From Paenibacillus sp. YYML68 (GTDB taxonomy: Bacteria > Bacillota > Bacilli > Paenibacillales > NBRC-103111): 64,000 nt of DNA. Position numbers and translations under genes: made by a program. Shown here one piece after another: positions 1-8,463 of the stretch. The stretch lies in NCBI RefSeq assembly GCF_027923405.1, contig NZ_BQYI01000001.1:4662501-4726500 (forward strand). The letters run 5' to 3'. The notes below the pieces were generated by a model. The model was not told where the DNA came from and searched no databases. It saw only the letters and a program-made list of their open reading frames with translations. Every line of letters begins with the position of its first letter. Positions within the stretch are counted from its first letter, which is position 1.

Positions 1-707
1 CCTGCAGCCAAATCCCATGCGTTCAGACCAATCTCCCAGAAGCCGCTCAATCGACCGGCCGCTACATAAGCCATATGAAGCGCCGCTGAACCGGATGCGC
101 GAATATTTCGAGCCTTCGGACTAAGCGCTTGAATACCCTTAAGATTGTGAGCCAAGGCATGGTCTCGATCTGCAGGAAACCCGGTTGCAATTAACGCCTC
201 GCTGAGCTGCTTCTCACCCGAAACACGCATGGGCTTGCCCTTAAGGTAAGCACCCTTCCCCTTCTCGGCAACAAACATCTCGTCATGGACGGGATTATAG
301 ACAATACCCACGATCACCTCACCACGGTGTGCTAAGGCAATTGAAACCGAGAAGAAAGGAAAGCCGTGCACAAAGTTCGTTGTGCCATCCAGAGGATCGA
401 CGATCCACACATATTCGGCGTCGCTGATTTCTTCAAGCGCAGCTCTCGACGCTTCCGGACCTGGCTCTACACCTTCCTCTCCGAGTATGGAATGGGTAGG
501 GAAGTGCGTATGAATGAGCTTGCGAATCATCATCTCGGCACCTTTATCCACTTCAGTGACAAGATCGTGCTGCGAATATTTAGTATGTAAGGTGCTGTAA
601 TCTCCCAGCTTACTCTGAATCCATTCTCCTGTCTTGGAGGCTGTGTTGATGGCAACGGCAGTGAAGCTCTTGCTGCCAACGGCGAACGTAGCATCTATAT
701 TGGACAT
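1..707 (-). CDS. inositol monophosphatase family protein (3' end missing)
   Basis: Predicted Mg-dependent phosphatase that hydrolyses inositol-1-phosphate or a related sugar phosphate in the cytosol. Translating the minus strand from the ATG at 707 gives about 235 residues. They include the family metal sites: GEE near residue 76, VDPLDGTTNF near residue 102, and a WDLAAG motif right at the window edge. The family is usually 260-280 residues, so only the last 30 or so codons lie outside the window. A weak AAGGATG sits upstream of the start. SuhB/IMPase is the best match, but sub-family members acting on 3'-phosphoadenosine phosphate cannot be excluded. Confidence 0.9.
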   Translation of the reverse strand, partial: MSNIDATFAVGSKSFTAVAINTASKTGEWIQSKLGDYSTLHTKYSQHDLVTEVDKGAEMMIRKLIHTHFPTHSILGEEGVEPGPEASRAALEEISDAEYVWIVDPLDGTTNFVHGFPFFSVSIALAHRGEVIVGIVYNPVHDEMFVAEKGKGAYLKGKPMRVSGEKQLSEALIATGFPADRDHALAHNLKGIQALSPKARNIRASGSAALHMAYVAAGRLSGFWEIGLNAWDLAA

Positions 708-839
708 CGTATCATCATCCTTTTGGATAATATATTTTCTCATTCATGATAAGGACTCTATGAGTAGTATAGAAAATATACGCAGCAATAGCTATGTCGT
801 TTCGTCTAAAGTTATATATTTTGTGTGGCGCTCATGACA

Positions 840-883
840 AAAGGAAAAAACCACTCGCACGCATAAATCGCGCAAGTGGTTCG
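840..883 (-). terminator. intrinsic terminator after fabI
   Basis: On the minus strand, an imperfect stem (CCACTTGCGCG pairing with CGTGCGAGTGG) is followed by a run of T residues. It lies just downstream of the fabI stop. Confidence 0.75.
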
Positions 884-902
884 ACATCCCTGCTATATCA
901 TG

Positions 903-1670
903 CTATACCCCTACGATGTGATAGCCGTTATCGACGTAAATCACTTCCCCTGTAATGCCGCGGGAGAGCGGGCTCATGAGGAACAAAGCTGTATCTCCAA
1001 CCTCAGCTGCCTCCGTCGTCCGACGCAGAGGAGCCTTCTCCTCCACCGTGCGAAGGATGGAATTGAAGTCCTTAATTCCTTTCGCAGCCAATGTCCGAAT
1101 TGGACCAGCCGAGATCGCGTTCACGCGAATGTTGTATTGCCCGAGGTCGTTCGCCAAATAACGGACGCTCGCTTCAAGCGCAGCCTTGGCGACACCCATG
1201 ACGTTATAATTTTTCATCGCACGCTCGGCACCGAGGTAGGTCATCGTCATGATGCTGCCACCTTCCGTCATCAGCGGGTACAGCTTCTGAGCGACAGCGA
1301 CCAGCGAGTATGCGCTGATGTCATGCGCCAATGCGAAGCCTTCGCGCGACGTATCGACGAACAAGCCCTCTAGCTCCTCCGTCTTCGCAAAAGCGATGCT
1401 ATGCACGAGTCCGTGCAGGACGCCAAAGCGTTCACGCAGTGATTCGGCAAGCTTGTCCAGATCGGCATCATCCGTGACGTTGCACGGCATCACCGAGGCA
1501 TTCGGAATCGTATCGGCCAGCTTCTTCACACGTTCTTCCACACGCTCATTCTCATAAGTAAACACCAGGTTCGCGCCTTGCGCCGCCAGCGACTGAGCAA
1601 TCGCCCATGCAATGCTTCGGTCGTTCGCTACACCCATGATGACGATATTCTTACCTGCAACCAAGCTCAT
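903..1670 (-). CDS. fabI: enoyl-[acyl-carrier-protein] reductase (NADH), FabI
   Basis: Catalyses the last reduction of each fatty-acid elongation cycle, from trans-2-enoyl-ACP to acyl-ACP, in the cytosol. The 255-residue product has the atypical SDR nucleotide motif GVANDRSIAW near residue 13 and the FabI-type catalytic pair Y-x6-K (YNVMGVAK near residue 157). The C-terminal VDNGYHIVG is typical of the family. I chose the ATG at 1670 because GAGGGG precedes it by about nine bases. The frame stays open 14 codons further upstream, but without a ribosome site. Monocistronic, with a hairpin terminator after it. Confidence 0.96.
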   Translation of the reverse strand: MSLVAGKNIVIMGVANDRSIAWAIAQSLAAQGANLVFTYENERVEERVKKLADTIPNASVMPCNVTDDADLDKLAESLRERFGVLHGLVHSIAFAKTEELEGLFVDTSREGFALAHDISAYSLVAVAQKLYPLMTEGGSIMTMTYLGAERAMKNYNVMGVAKAALEASVRYLANDLGQYNIRVNAISAGPIRTLAAKGIKDFNSILRTVEEKAPLRRTTEAAEVGDTALFLMSPLSRGITGEVIYVDNGYHIVGV

Positions 1671-1802
1671 TCTTCTTCGTTCCCCTCTCATTGCCCGATG
1701 TAGCACGGACACTTTATCCCTATCAACTTACTTCAAATTGGTTCATATTTCAAGAGAGCTTTTTGTCGAACAGTAGCAGCACACACGGCCAAACAAATAT
1801 GA

Positions 1803-2807
1803 TCAAAGCTCAAAGGACGCTTGCGAACGGATCGATACGCCTTCCTCGCCCCGAAGTGCCTCCATAAGCTTCACCAGTGCATCATCCTTCATCTTCGCCT
1901 CCAGCATAATGTCCAGTCGCGGCGTCGATGGCGCAATAGCCCGGAGGAAGGCCATCAACGGAGGAAGCTCGATATAATCGGCATGCCCGCGCGGATCCTT
2001 CTCACTCTTCGGACTCGAGACATGAATCTTGGGCGGCAGCGCCGCTGGCTCTGAACCACTGTCCTGCTCCGCCTGCCTACAGCAGCCCTCCCAGGTGCGC
2101 TGAATACGCGGCCATAGCTCATCGGCTGACTGTGCACTAGGATTGACAGCATCATGATGAATGTCGAGCACCATAGGTACACCGACCTCCTCCGCAATCT
2201 CCAGCGTCTCCAGTGCATTGAACGTCTTGTCGTCGTTCTCTAGCGTAATTCTTTCGCGAATCCGCTCAGACAGGGACTGAAAGTTGCGGATGAATCTGGC
2301 GCGAGCTGTCTCCTTGTTGCCGTACGTGCCTCCGACGTGTATGTTGCACTTGGCCGACTTATCAAGTCCCATGGCCTCCAGCATCCGAACATGACGTTCG
2401 AGATCGGCGCGCGAATGCTTCAATACTTCTTCCCTTGGCGTACTGAGAACGGTGAAATGATCCGGATGAAAGCTGATACGCATCCGATGAGACTTCGCAT
2501 ACTGCCCCAGCTCCGCAAAAGCATCGGACAGGCGCTCAATCGGGTCCCAGTCTCCGAGACCGTCGTGACCGAGCAGGGGGATCAGCTTGGACGAGCAACG
2601 ATACATCTCAATGTCATGAGCACGATTGTGCTTCAGCAGCCTGAGCGTGTTGGCGATGTTCTCAGCAGATATACGCTCCAGCTTGCGAAGAGCCGCTTCT
2701 TGATCTCCCAGCTTGGAGAAGGTGGCATAGGTCATGGTTTTGGACGGGGACGCATTCTTCACGACGACGGACATCGCGACGTATCCGAGACGAACGAGCA
2801 TAAGCAT
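1803..2807 (-). CDS. uvsE: UV DNA damage endonuclease UvsE/UvdE
   Basis: TIM-barrel, metal-dependent endonuclease that nicks DNA 5' of UV photoproducts, an excision repair route independent of UvrABC. The 334-residue protein has the typical start (VRLGYVAMS followed by ASPSKTMTYATFSKL), metal-ligand segments such as ISFHPDHF, NIHVGG, LENDD and LDIHHDAVNP, and the length of the family. Two in-frame ATGs occur at 2807 and 2801 behind GGGAG, and either could be used. Related spore formers carry uvsE, where it helps repair spore DNA. Confidence 0.95.
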   Translation of the reverse strand: MLMLVRLGYVAMSVVVKNASPSKTMTYATFSKLGDQEAALRKLERISAENIANTLRLLKHNRAHDIEMYRCSSKLIPLLGHDGLGDWDPIERLSDAFAELGQYAKSHRMRISFHPDHFTVLSTPREEVLKHSRADLERHVRMLEAMGLDKSAKCNIHVGGTYGNKETARARFIRNFQSLSERIRERITLENDDKTFNALETLEIAEEVGVPMVLDIHHDAVNPSAQSADELWPRIQRTWEGCCRQAEQDSGSEPAALPPKIHVSSPKSEKDPRGHADYIELPPLMAFLRAIAPSTPRLDIMLEAKMKDDALVKLMEALRGEEGVSIRSQASFEL

Positions 2808-2894
2808 TCACACTCCCGGTATATAGTGATTGCCCTTAGCTTAACCAACCTTGGACGTAAGGATAAGCTACGAACAAGCGAATAAGCGAAAACA

Positions 2895-2936
2895 CAAAAA
2901 CGCCCCCTCCTCCAAGCAAGCTTGGCAAGGGGACGC
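2895..2936 (-). terminator. hairpin terminator downstream of the 105-residue gene
   Basis: On the minus strand, an imperfect stem CCCCTTGCCAAG/CTTGGAGGAGGGG is followed by GCGTTTTTG. It separates the conserved small gene from uvsE. Confidence 0.6.
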
Positions 2937-2979
2937 ATTCGTCCGTTCGATCGGTACAGCGGATGTGGCCTGGCTACGG

Positions 2980-3297
2980 CTACTCTCTTTCGCCGAAAAA
3001 CATCTCATGAGCCAGCGCTGTCTGTATACGCGCTTCTTCGTCGGTGAGCTTGCGCACGAGCTCCATCTCGACCTGGGTCACTTCCTCGCCTTGAAAGTTA
3101 ATCTCAGCGATCGAGGCGACGATCTTGACAATGGCGATCGCCTGATTGTCAGGCGTGTACGCAACGACCTTCTGTCCGGTTGGGAACACACGGAAGCCTT
3201 GCTTCACCATTTTGCCACGGCCGTACTCCAGCAGCTCATACAGCTCCTGCTCCGACTTAAACTTGCACACTGAATTGAACTCGGTTGAAAATCCCAT
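2980..3297 (-). CDS. conserved small protein of unknown function (105 aa)
   Basis: I do not recognise this family with confidence. The product is a soluble, mixed alpha/beta protein with no signal peptide or membrane segment. It has an N-terminal charged helix (KSEQELYELLEYGRGK), a beta-rich middle (GFRVFPTGQKVVAYTP, AIAIVKIV) and an acidic C-terminal helix. Even composition and host-like codon use support a real gene. A DUF2584-type assignment is possible but unverified. It lies between ddl and uvsE on the same strand, with its own terminator. Confidence 0.75.
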   Translation of the reverse strand: MGFSTEFNSVCKFKSEQELYELLEYGRGKMVKQGFRVFPTGQKVVAYTPDNQAIAIVKIVASIAEINFQGEEVTQVEMELVRKLTDEEARIQTALAHEMFFGERE

Positions 3298-3342
3298 AGC
3301 CTTCGCTCCCTTGGCCTGTATTCACGACTTAAGCATAACGGA

Positions 3343-3382
3343 GTGCTCCCGCTGAATGCAAGCTGGAGGCCGACGGGAGCAC
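3343..3382. other. inverted repeat between ddl and the 105-aa gene
   Basis: A perfect 9-bp stem (GTGCTCCCG/CGGGAGCAC) flanks a 22-nt loop just downstream of ddl. There is no T-run on either side, so termination here would be weak or would need a factor. Confidence 0.45.
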
Positions 3383-3398
3383 GAGCTTCGTCCGCTCA

Positions 3399-4526
3399 CT
3401 AGGCGTCAAATGAATACTGCAGCTGCTGCTTCGCCTGATGACGTTCCAGTGCGAGCTGGATCAGCTCATCGAGCAGTTGGGCATAAGGCTTGCCGCTCTC
3501 CTTCCAGAGCAGCGGATACATGCTGAACGGCGTAAAGCCGGGCATCGTATTGATCTCGTTGATGAATACGGCACCGTCCTCCTTGCGCAGGAAGAAATCA
3601 AGACGCGACAGACCAGAGCCGTCTACGGCCATGTAAGCACGAATCGCCAGATCACGAATGAGCTCAGCCGTCTCCTGCGGAAGGTCGGCCGGAATAATCA
3701 TCGTTGACTTGCCATCTACATATTTCGCCTTGTAATCGTAAAATTCGTTCGACGATACGATTTCGCCGACTACAGATGCTACTGGCTCATCGTTGCCGAG
3801 CACAGCAACCTCAACCTCGCGAGCGTTGATGTTCTCCTCGACAATGATTTTACGGTCATACTGGAATGCAAGATTGATCGCCTCAAGCAGCTCCTCGCGA
3901 CTGCGCGCCTTGCTGATGCCGACGCTCGAACCGAGATTAGCCGGCTTCACGAAGCAAGGATACCCGATCGATACCTCGATCTCCATCAGGAAGAACGCAT
4001 GATCCTTCTGCCATTGCGCTTTGGTGAAGTGACGGAATACGCACTGCGGCAAGCCCTCCTGGGCAAATACACGCTTCATCATCACTTTATCCATGCCGAC
4101 TGCCGAGGCAAGAACACCTGCTCCGACATATGCGATATTCGCCATCTCCAGCAGTCCCTGAATGGTACCATCCTCGCCGTACGTACCGTGGAGGAGTGGG
4201 AACACGACGTCAAATGCAGTATCAGTCGCTAACGCTTCTGCTGCACCCCCTGATGTGCTGGACTGTAGGGCGTTGAAGATCGGCTTCAGAACAGCAGTGC
4301 CGCTATGCGCTGCGTTCTGCTCGAAGGTGAGCGACTGCACCGAATCGACCGGAGCAGACAGGGCCGGACCCGAGCGCCATTCGCCCTCCTTCGTTATGTA
4401 AATAGGCGTTACTTCATATTTAGATAGATCGAACGCTTTAATGACAGCAAGCGCCGTCTGAAGGGAGACCTCATGCTCCCCTGATTTTCCGCCGTAAATT
4501 AAGCCTACACGTATTATGTCGTTCAT
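3399..4526 (-). CDS. ddl: D-alanine--D-alanine ligase
   Basis: ATP-grasp enzyme joining two D-alanines for peptidoglycan pentapeptide synthesis in the cytosol. The 375-residue product shows the family signatures in order: YGGKSGEHEVS near residue 11, HGTYGEDGTIQG near residue 107, VKPANLGSSVGISK in the ATP-grasp core, and the C-terminal FINEINTMPGFTPFSMYP. I placed the start at 4526 because GGAGG lies six bases upstream. The much longer open frame up to 4796 has no family similarity and overlaps the next gene. The final dipeptide specificity (Ala or Lac) was not deduced. Confidence 0.96.
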   Translation of the reverse strand: MNDIIRVGLIYGGKSGEHEVSLQTALAVIKAFDLSKYEVTPIYITKEGEWRSGPALSAPVDSVQSLTFEQNAAHSGTAVLKPIFNALQSSTSGGAAEALATDTAFDVVFPLLHGTYGEDGTIQGLLEMANIAYVGAGVLASAVGMDKVMMKRVFAQEGLPQCVFRHFTKAQWQKDHAFFLMEIEVSIGYPCFVKPANLGSSVGISKARSREELLEAINLAFQYDRKIIVEENINAREVEVAVLGNDEPVASVVGEIVSSNEFYDYKAKYVDGKSTMIIPADLPQETAELIRDLAIRAYMAVDGSGLSRLDFFLRKEDGAVFINEINTMPGFTPFSMYPLLWKESGKPYAQLLDELIQLALERHQAKQQLQYSFDA

Positions 4527-4720
4527 AGAAACCTCCGGTTCGTATCTGTTAAGTATGTAGTGAGAAGCAGGGGAACAAGCATATGAAAGAAAACAAATGA
4601 TCAAGCGCATGATGAAACGATGAAAGGCGAAGCCTAACATCGTCACACAAGTCAGTTCATGAAGCAACAGCCATGCTGGTTCGAGACTGTATGTATAACG
4701 AGCATGCTCGGGGCTGCAGC

Positions 4721-5749
4721 TTAGAAGGTATCCACGATATGCACGAACCGATAGCGGGTACGATCGGTCCACGCCGGGGAGTCGGTATAGCTCCAATACC
4801 GGTGCTTGCTGCTTACCGTATGTGCATTGACAAGAGGCATGCCGTTCGCATCCTTCGCTGTCACGATCGTGCTGTGCTGGTACCGGCCGCTCCCGTCCCA
4901 GTCATAGCTGATCACATCACCGATATCGAGCTGACCGGGCTCTGCCACCTCTTCACCCCGTAGTCCGCTGCGGCTGCCAAGCAGATACATCGGCAGGCTG
5001 TGGGCGACGGCCCAGCTGAAGCTCCATAGCTCCTGGGAGCCCGTACGGCCTTGATACCACCAGCCCGAATCTCTTTTACCAGTATAGTTCATCGGTGCAC
5101 CGCCTGCAAAGAGGCACTGAGACACATAATTGGTGCAATCGACATCGAAGCTCAAGTAAGCCGGATTGCCACGGTCCCACCACAAATCGGCATACGTTGC
5201 GGCAGCTGTACGGTTATACTGCACTCGAGCAGAGCTTCCGTCTTGGGGATCGCGTAGCAGTTTTCGATTCAGGAAAGGAATAGAATGCGAGCGTACTGTT
5301 CCCGAAACATGCATGTCCGTGAGTACCTCTTGGCCTATACCGCTGACGACAGGAACGCTACGGAATGCATGCTCGGCATCAAGGGAAACGATCTTGCCTA
5401 TCGTCCACTCGCCGTCCTCCTGCTGCAGCGTAATGCGTTCTCGCTCGATCCGGTATTCCTCCAGCTCATCGGCCGAACCAATACGGCCGCAAGCGTGACG
5501 CTTTAATGTAATATCAGCTACAGCCCGATCGGTATGCTCGTAGATCACGTCAAGGATGAGTCGTGTTTCACACTTCAGCGGAGAGAACGCACGTTCTTGT
5601 TGCGTGTCGGCCCGCCGGGCGAGCAGCAGCGTTTGCCGGTTCAAGAACGACGTATCGCTAACGAGCGGCTGAATCGGCTCGACCGAGCAATTGAGCTCCA
5701 TCTGATTGCGCTGATGCACATATTCACTTAACAACGTTTTCCAGGTCAT
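4721..5749 (-). CDS. amidase-domain protein (Amidase_6 type), no signal peptide
   Basis: C-terminal half (about residues 175-342) matches the putative amidase domain found in Bacillus YhbB-like proteins. It has DCTNYVSQC with the likely catalytic Cys at residue 205, GWWYQG, GDVISYDWDGSGRYQHSTIV carrying a His, and a late VNAHT. The N-terminal 170 residues form a charged, beta-rich domain I do not recognise. Unlike most wall hydrolases it has no signal peptide or membrane helix, so it may act inside the mother cell or prespore. Its start is preceded by GAAGGGG. The 3' end is 194 bp upstream of ddl, transcribed the same way. Confidence 0.85.
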   Translation of the reverse strand: MTWKTLLSEYVHQRNQMELNCSVEPIQPLVSDTSFLNRQTLLLARRADTQQERAFSPLKCETRLILDVIYEHTDRAVADITLKRHACGRIGSADELEEYRIERERITLQQEDGEWTIGKIVSLDAEHAFRSVPVVSGIGQEVLTDMHVSGTVRSHSIPFLNRKLLRDPQDGSSARVQYNRTAAATYADLWWDRGNPAYLSFDVDCTNYVSQCLFAGGAPMNYTGKRDSGWWYQGRTGSQELWSFSWAVAHSLPMYLLGSRSGLRGEEVAEPGQLDIGDVISYDWDGSGRYQHSTIVTAKDANGMPLVNAHTVSSKHRYWSYTDSPAWTDRTRYRFVHIVDTF

Positions 5750-5862
5750 GGTCCATACCCCTTCCCTACGTCATTTCTCATTGTATGCACGGCTAATTGT
5801 AAACATGTTGTGTACAAGTCCGTGATCGTGACAACGTAATTCCATCTTCAGGAGGAACTGAG

Positions 5863-6200
5863 ATGCTTAATCATGATCCATATTCGATCCATCGAGAGCT
5901 GCAGACATCAAGCCACACGTATCGCTACTGCAGCCTGCCGTCGGCATGGGCGTGCTGCCGCTGCAGTTCGTGGACGGTCAGAGCTGGCAGTCGCTCGGCA
6001 TAACCGGCCGCGAGACATTCGACCTGACAGGCCTCTCGAACGACATCAAGCCCGGCGAGCATATGATCGTCAACGTCACACGCGAGGACGGAACGACGTT
6101 CAGCTTCGAGACAGCCGTCCGGCTGGACAGCTACGTCGACGTCGACTATTATCGGAACGGCGGTATTCTGCAGACGGTACTCCGACAGTTTATGACCTAG
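5863..6200 (+). pseudogene. acnA: aconitate hydratase remnant (acn) with large internal deletion
   Basis: A good ribosome site (AGGAGGAACTGAG) leads into an ATG at 5863, followed by about 25 codons resembling the start of aconitase (SIHRELQT, HTYRYCSL). The sequence then jumps, in a different frame, to the aconitase C-terminus from 5946: MGVLPLQF, LSNDIKP, DYYRNGGILQTVLRQF. Intact enzymes are about 900 residues, so roughly 780 internal codons are missing and the two ends are out of frame. The C-terminal piece keeps strong conservation, suggesting recent loss. A functional acn is presumably elsewhere, as the citric acid cycle usually needs it. Confidence 0.85.
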
Positions 6201-6216
6201 GCTTACGTATATATAA

Positions 6217-6253
6217 AACGGCCCGCACCTCGTATGAGAGGTGCGGGCCGTTC
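6217..6253. terminator. strong bidirectional-type hairpin between acn remnant and iclR
   Basis: A perfect 15-bp GC-rich stem (AACGGCCCGCACCTC and its complement) with a four-base loop sits between the convergent acn remnant and iclR-type gene. T-runs are short on both sides. Confidence 0.7.
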
Positions 6254-6295
6254 TGCTGCGCCCTCCTCGGACGCGCTATGGCGGTGCTCAAGCTG

Positions 6296-7039
6296 CTACT
6301 TCAGCATCTTGCCCATGCGCCGCGCCGCCTCCATGAGGCTCGGCGCATGCTCCTTCATCAGCTCGACCGTCAATCGGTTCGACGGTCCGGATACAGCGAG
6401 CGCGGCAGCAAGCCGCTGCCTGCGGTCGAAGATCGGCGCGGATACAGCCGCCGCGCCGGGCTCGCGCTCCTCGACGCTCGTCGCATAGCCGAGCGTCCGC
6501 ACCTCTTCGAGCTGCTGCAGGTACGCATCATTGGCCGCGAAGCCGGGCCAATCGGGATGTCGCAGCAGCGCATCGCGGTCGCCTGGGTCAGCGAAGGCGA
6601 CCAGAATTTTGCTCGAGGCGCCGACGTAGAGCGGCAGCCTGGCGCCAAGAGGAGCAACCCGGCGAATCGCCTGGTTGCTCTGCACCGCCTGCACGCGGAC
6701 GCGCTCGAGTCCGTCGCGTATGTACAGACTGACCGTCTCGCCCAGCAGGTCACGAAGCCGCTCCATCTCCGGCAGCAGCAGAATGGCCGGGTCATCGCTA
6801 TGCGTGAGATTCGCGGACAGCTCCCAGATGCTGAAGCCGAGACGGTACCGCTCCGACGCCGGGTCGCGAATGATGAAGCCCTTCGCCTCCAGCGAAGCGA
6901 GCAGCCGATGCACCGTGCTCTTATGGAGGGCGACTCGCTCCGAGATCTCGGTTAGGCTGAGCTGCTCCGATTGTGTGAAGCATAGCAATATATCTAAGGC
7001 GCGTTCGACCGCGCGTACCGTCAGCTTGCCATCTTCCAT
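6296..7039 (-). CDS. IclR family transcriptional regulator
   Basis: Dimer- or tetramer-forming repressor/activator with an N-terminal winged helix (about residues 5-65, KLTVRAVERALDILLCF, HKSTVHRLLASLEAKGF) and a C-terminal effector-binding IclR domain ending in the usual amphipathic helix. Length is 247 residues from the ATG at 7039, which has GGGAG upstream. The frame is open 20 codons further up but runs into the promoter. It is divergent from an alpha/beta hydrolase. Two palindromes in the gap suggest autoregulation and possibly control of the hydrolase. The effector is unknown. Confidence 0.92.
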   Translation of the reverse strand: MEDGKLTVRAVERALDILLCFTQSEQLSLTEISERVALHKSTVHRLLASLEAKGFIIRDPASERYRLGFSIWELSANLTHSDDPAILLLPEMERLRDLLGETVSLYIRDGLERVRVQAVQSNQAIRRVAPLGARLPLYVGASSKILVAFADPGDRDALLRHPDWPGFAANDAYLQQLEEVRTLGYATSVEEREPGAAAVSAPIFDRRQRLAAALAVSGPSNRLTVELMKEHAPSLMEAARRMGKMLK

Positions 7040-7064
7040 GCCGCTCCACTCCCACTCTCCGAAA

Positions 7065-7124
7065 ATAGGTTTCACCAGTTGAAATCTATTATACTCCAAT
7101 CATAGTTACTTTCATATCATGAAA
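7065..7124. promoter_or_regulatory. two palindromic operators (TTTCA-N5-TGAAA) spaced 40 bp
   Basis: One copy of TTTCA-N5-TGAAA lies at 7070-7084, inside a longer 25-bp imperfect palindrome at 7065-7089. A second copy lies at 7110-7124. Their centres are exactly 40 bp apart, close to four helical turns. The first overlaps a minus-strand -10 box (TATAAT, complement of 7088-7093) for the iclR-type gene. Binding by that regulator is inferred, not shown. Confidence 0.7.
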
Positions 7125-7193
7125 TAACAAGCTGGATACTTGACCCAAACTGTTACAAACAGATTACATCTTGTTTACATTTGTCGAGATTCG

Positions 7194-7223
7194 TTGACGC
7201 TCGCTTCAACGGCGGCTTACTAT
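7194..7223 (+). promoter_or_regulatory. sigma-A type promoter of the alpha/beta hydrolase
   Basis: TTGACG at 7194 and TACTAT at 7218 are separated by 18 bp. They lie about 80 bp upstream of the TTG start and downstream of the two palindromes. Confidence 0.55.
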
Positions 7224-7301
7224 AAATATATAAGCATCACTTGTGAGATTGATCCCTTGTCGTTCGCAGCCCCCAGACATTCTAGCTTAGGAGGGATACC
7301 G

Positions 7302-8342
7302 TTGAAAACAGATTCTGTAACAACTACGCCTATTCATACAGGAAGCATTGAAATCGCTTCCAAACAAACCTTGAGCTTACGTCGGCGCAAGGGCTGGCTC
7401 ATCGCCCTGCTATCCGCCGGACTACTGCTGCTCAGTCTCGCGCTGTCATTCCACGCCTACGTCGCTTGGACACTTGCCCGTCCTCATATAGATCCACTGC
7501 AATCGAATCCCACTGCCGCATTCGGCGCCTTCTATGAAGACGTCACCTTCCCGAGCCAGGACGGAGATACTGCACTGTCGGGCTGGTACATTCCAGCTAT
7601 TCCAGCTGCCGATCCTTCTTCCGGCGCGATATCAAGCCGTCAGACCGTCGTCTTCTCCCACGGCTATGGCGGCAACCGCGAGGAAATATGGGTGCCGATC
7701 TATGATCTGGCTCAAGCGGCCCATCGCGAGGGCTACAACGTACTCATGTTCGACTACGGCTACGTACAGCCGCAATGGAACGTAACCGGCGGCGTGCGCG
7801 AATCGCAGGAGCTACTCGGTGCGGTGCAATATGCGAAGGAACGCGGCGCGGAGCAAGTCTATGTATGGGGCTTCTCGATGGGAGCCGGTACAGCACTGCA
7901 AGCGGCGCTGCAGACGGAGGATATCGATGGGATGATTCTGGACAGCACGTTCGTGCTGGAGCCTGATACGCTTTATCATAACATGAAGCAGGCGGCCAAT
8001 CTACCCAGATTCTCCCAACCGCTGGTGCACATGTTCTTCCCAATCGTGAACGGCGTCAGCCTTAATCAAATACCTTATCGCAAGGTGAAATCGACCGCTT
8101 ACCCGATCCCGATTCTGTTCATCCACGGCAAGCAGGACGCCCGTGCGCCATATGAGCTGGTCGAGGGCATATTCGCCGAGCAGAAGGTAACTTCCGGCTC
8201 GGGGCTGTGGCTGCTCGAGGATGACGGTCATGAGCTCATCTACCGTGCGCATAAGCGTACGTATTTGCAAATGACGACAGGCTTTCTCCGCACACTGACT
8301 GGCGGGTCTGCAGCTCAGACTGCCACAGCCAGCACACACTAG
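7302..8342 (+). CDS. membrane-anchored alpha/beta hydrolase
   Basis: Serine hydrolase of the alpha/beta fold, probably an esterase of unknown substrate. It is anchored by one N-terminal transmembrane helix (about residues 29-50) after a short Arg/Lys-rich cytosolic tail, so the catalytic domain faces outward. Visible are the oxyanion segment VVFSHGYGGN, the nucleophile elbow GFSMG, the acid loop FIHGKQDARAP and the catalytic His in DDGHE. The start is a TTG at 7302 with AGGAGGG six bases away. The frame is open upstream to 7140 but lacks a ribosome site. Divergent from the IclR regulator. Confidence 0.88.
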   Translation: MKTDSVTTTPIHTGSIEIASKQTLSLRRRKGWLIALLSAGLLLLSLALSFHAYVAWTLARPHIDPLQSNPTAAFGAFYEDVTFPSQDGDTALSGWYIPAIPAADPSSGAISSRQTVVFSHGYGGNREEIWVPIYDLAQAAHREGYNVLMFDYGYVQPQWNVTGGVRESQELLGAVQYAKERGAEQVYVWGFSMGAGTALQAALQTEDIDGMILDSTFVLEPDTLYHNMKQAANLPRFSQPLVHMFFPIVNGVSLNQIPYRKVKSTAYPIPILFIHGKQDARAPYELVEGIFAEQKVTSGSGLWLLEDDGHELIYRAHKRTYLQMTTGFLRTLTGGSAAQTATASTH

Positions 8343-8463
8343 CATACGTCCTTCAGTCTTTTTTATCACATATCACCCAAGCCTCTCCGAATACAATGAC
8401 GCTGTGAGCATCAGGGTCGATCAGCCGACTATAGCTGGACACCATTCGGGGAGGAATGACCGC

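Noticed and set aside
876..1373. 165-codon plus-strand frame opposite fabI
   Set aside because: Antisense to a textbook FabI sequence.
5873..6955. Long plus-strand open frame opposite the IclR gene
   Set aside because: Arg/His-rich translation typical of an antisense shadow in GC-rich DNA; the opposite strand encodes a clear IclR protein.
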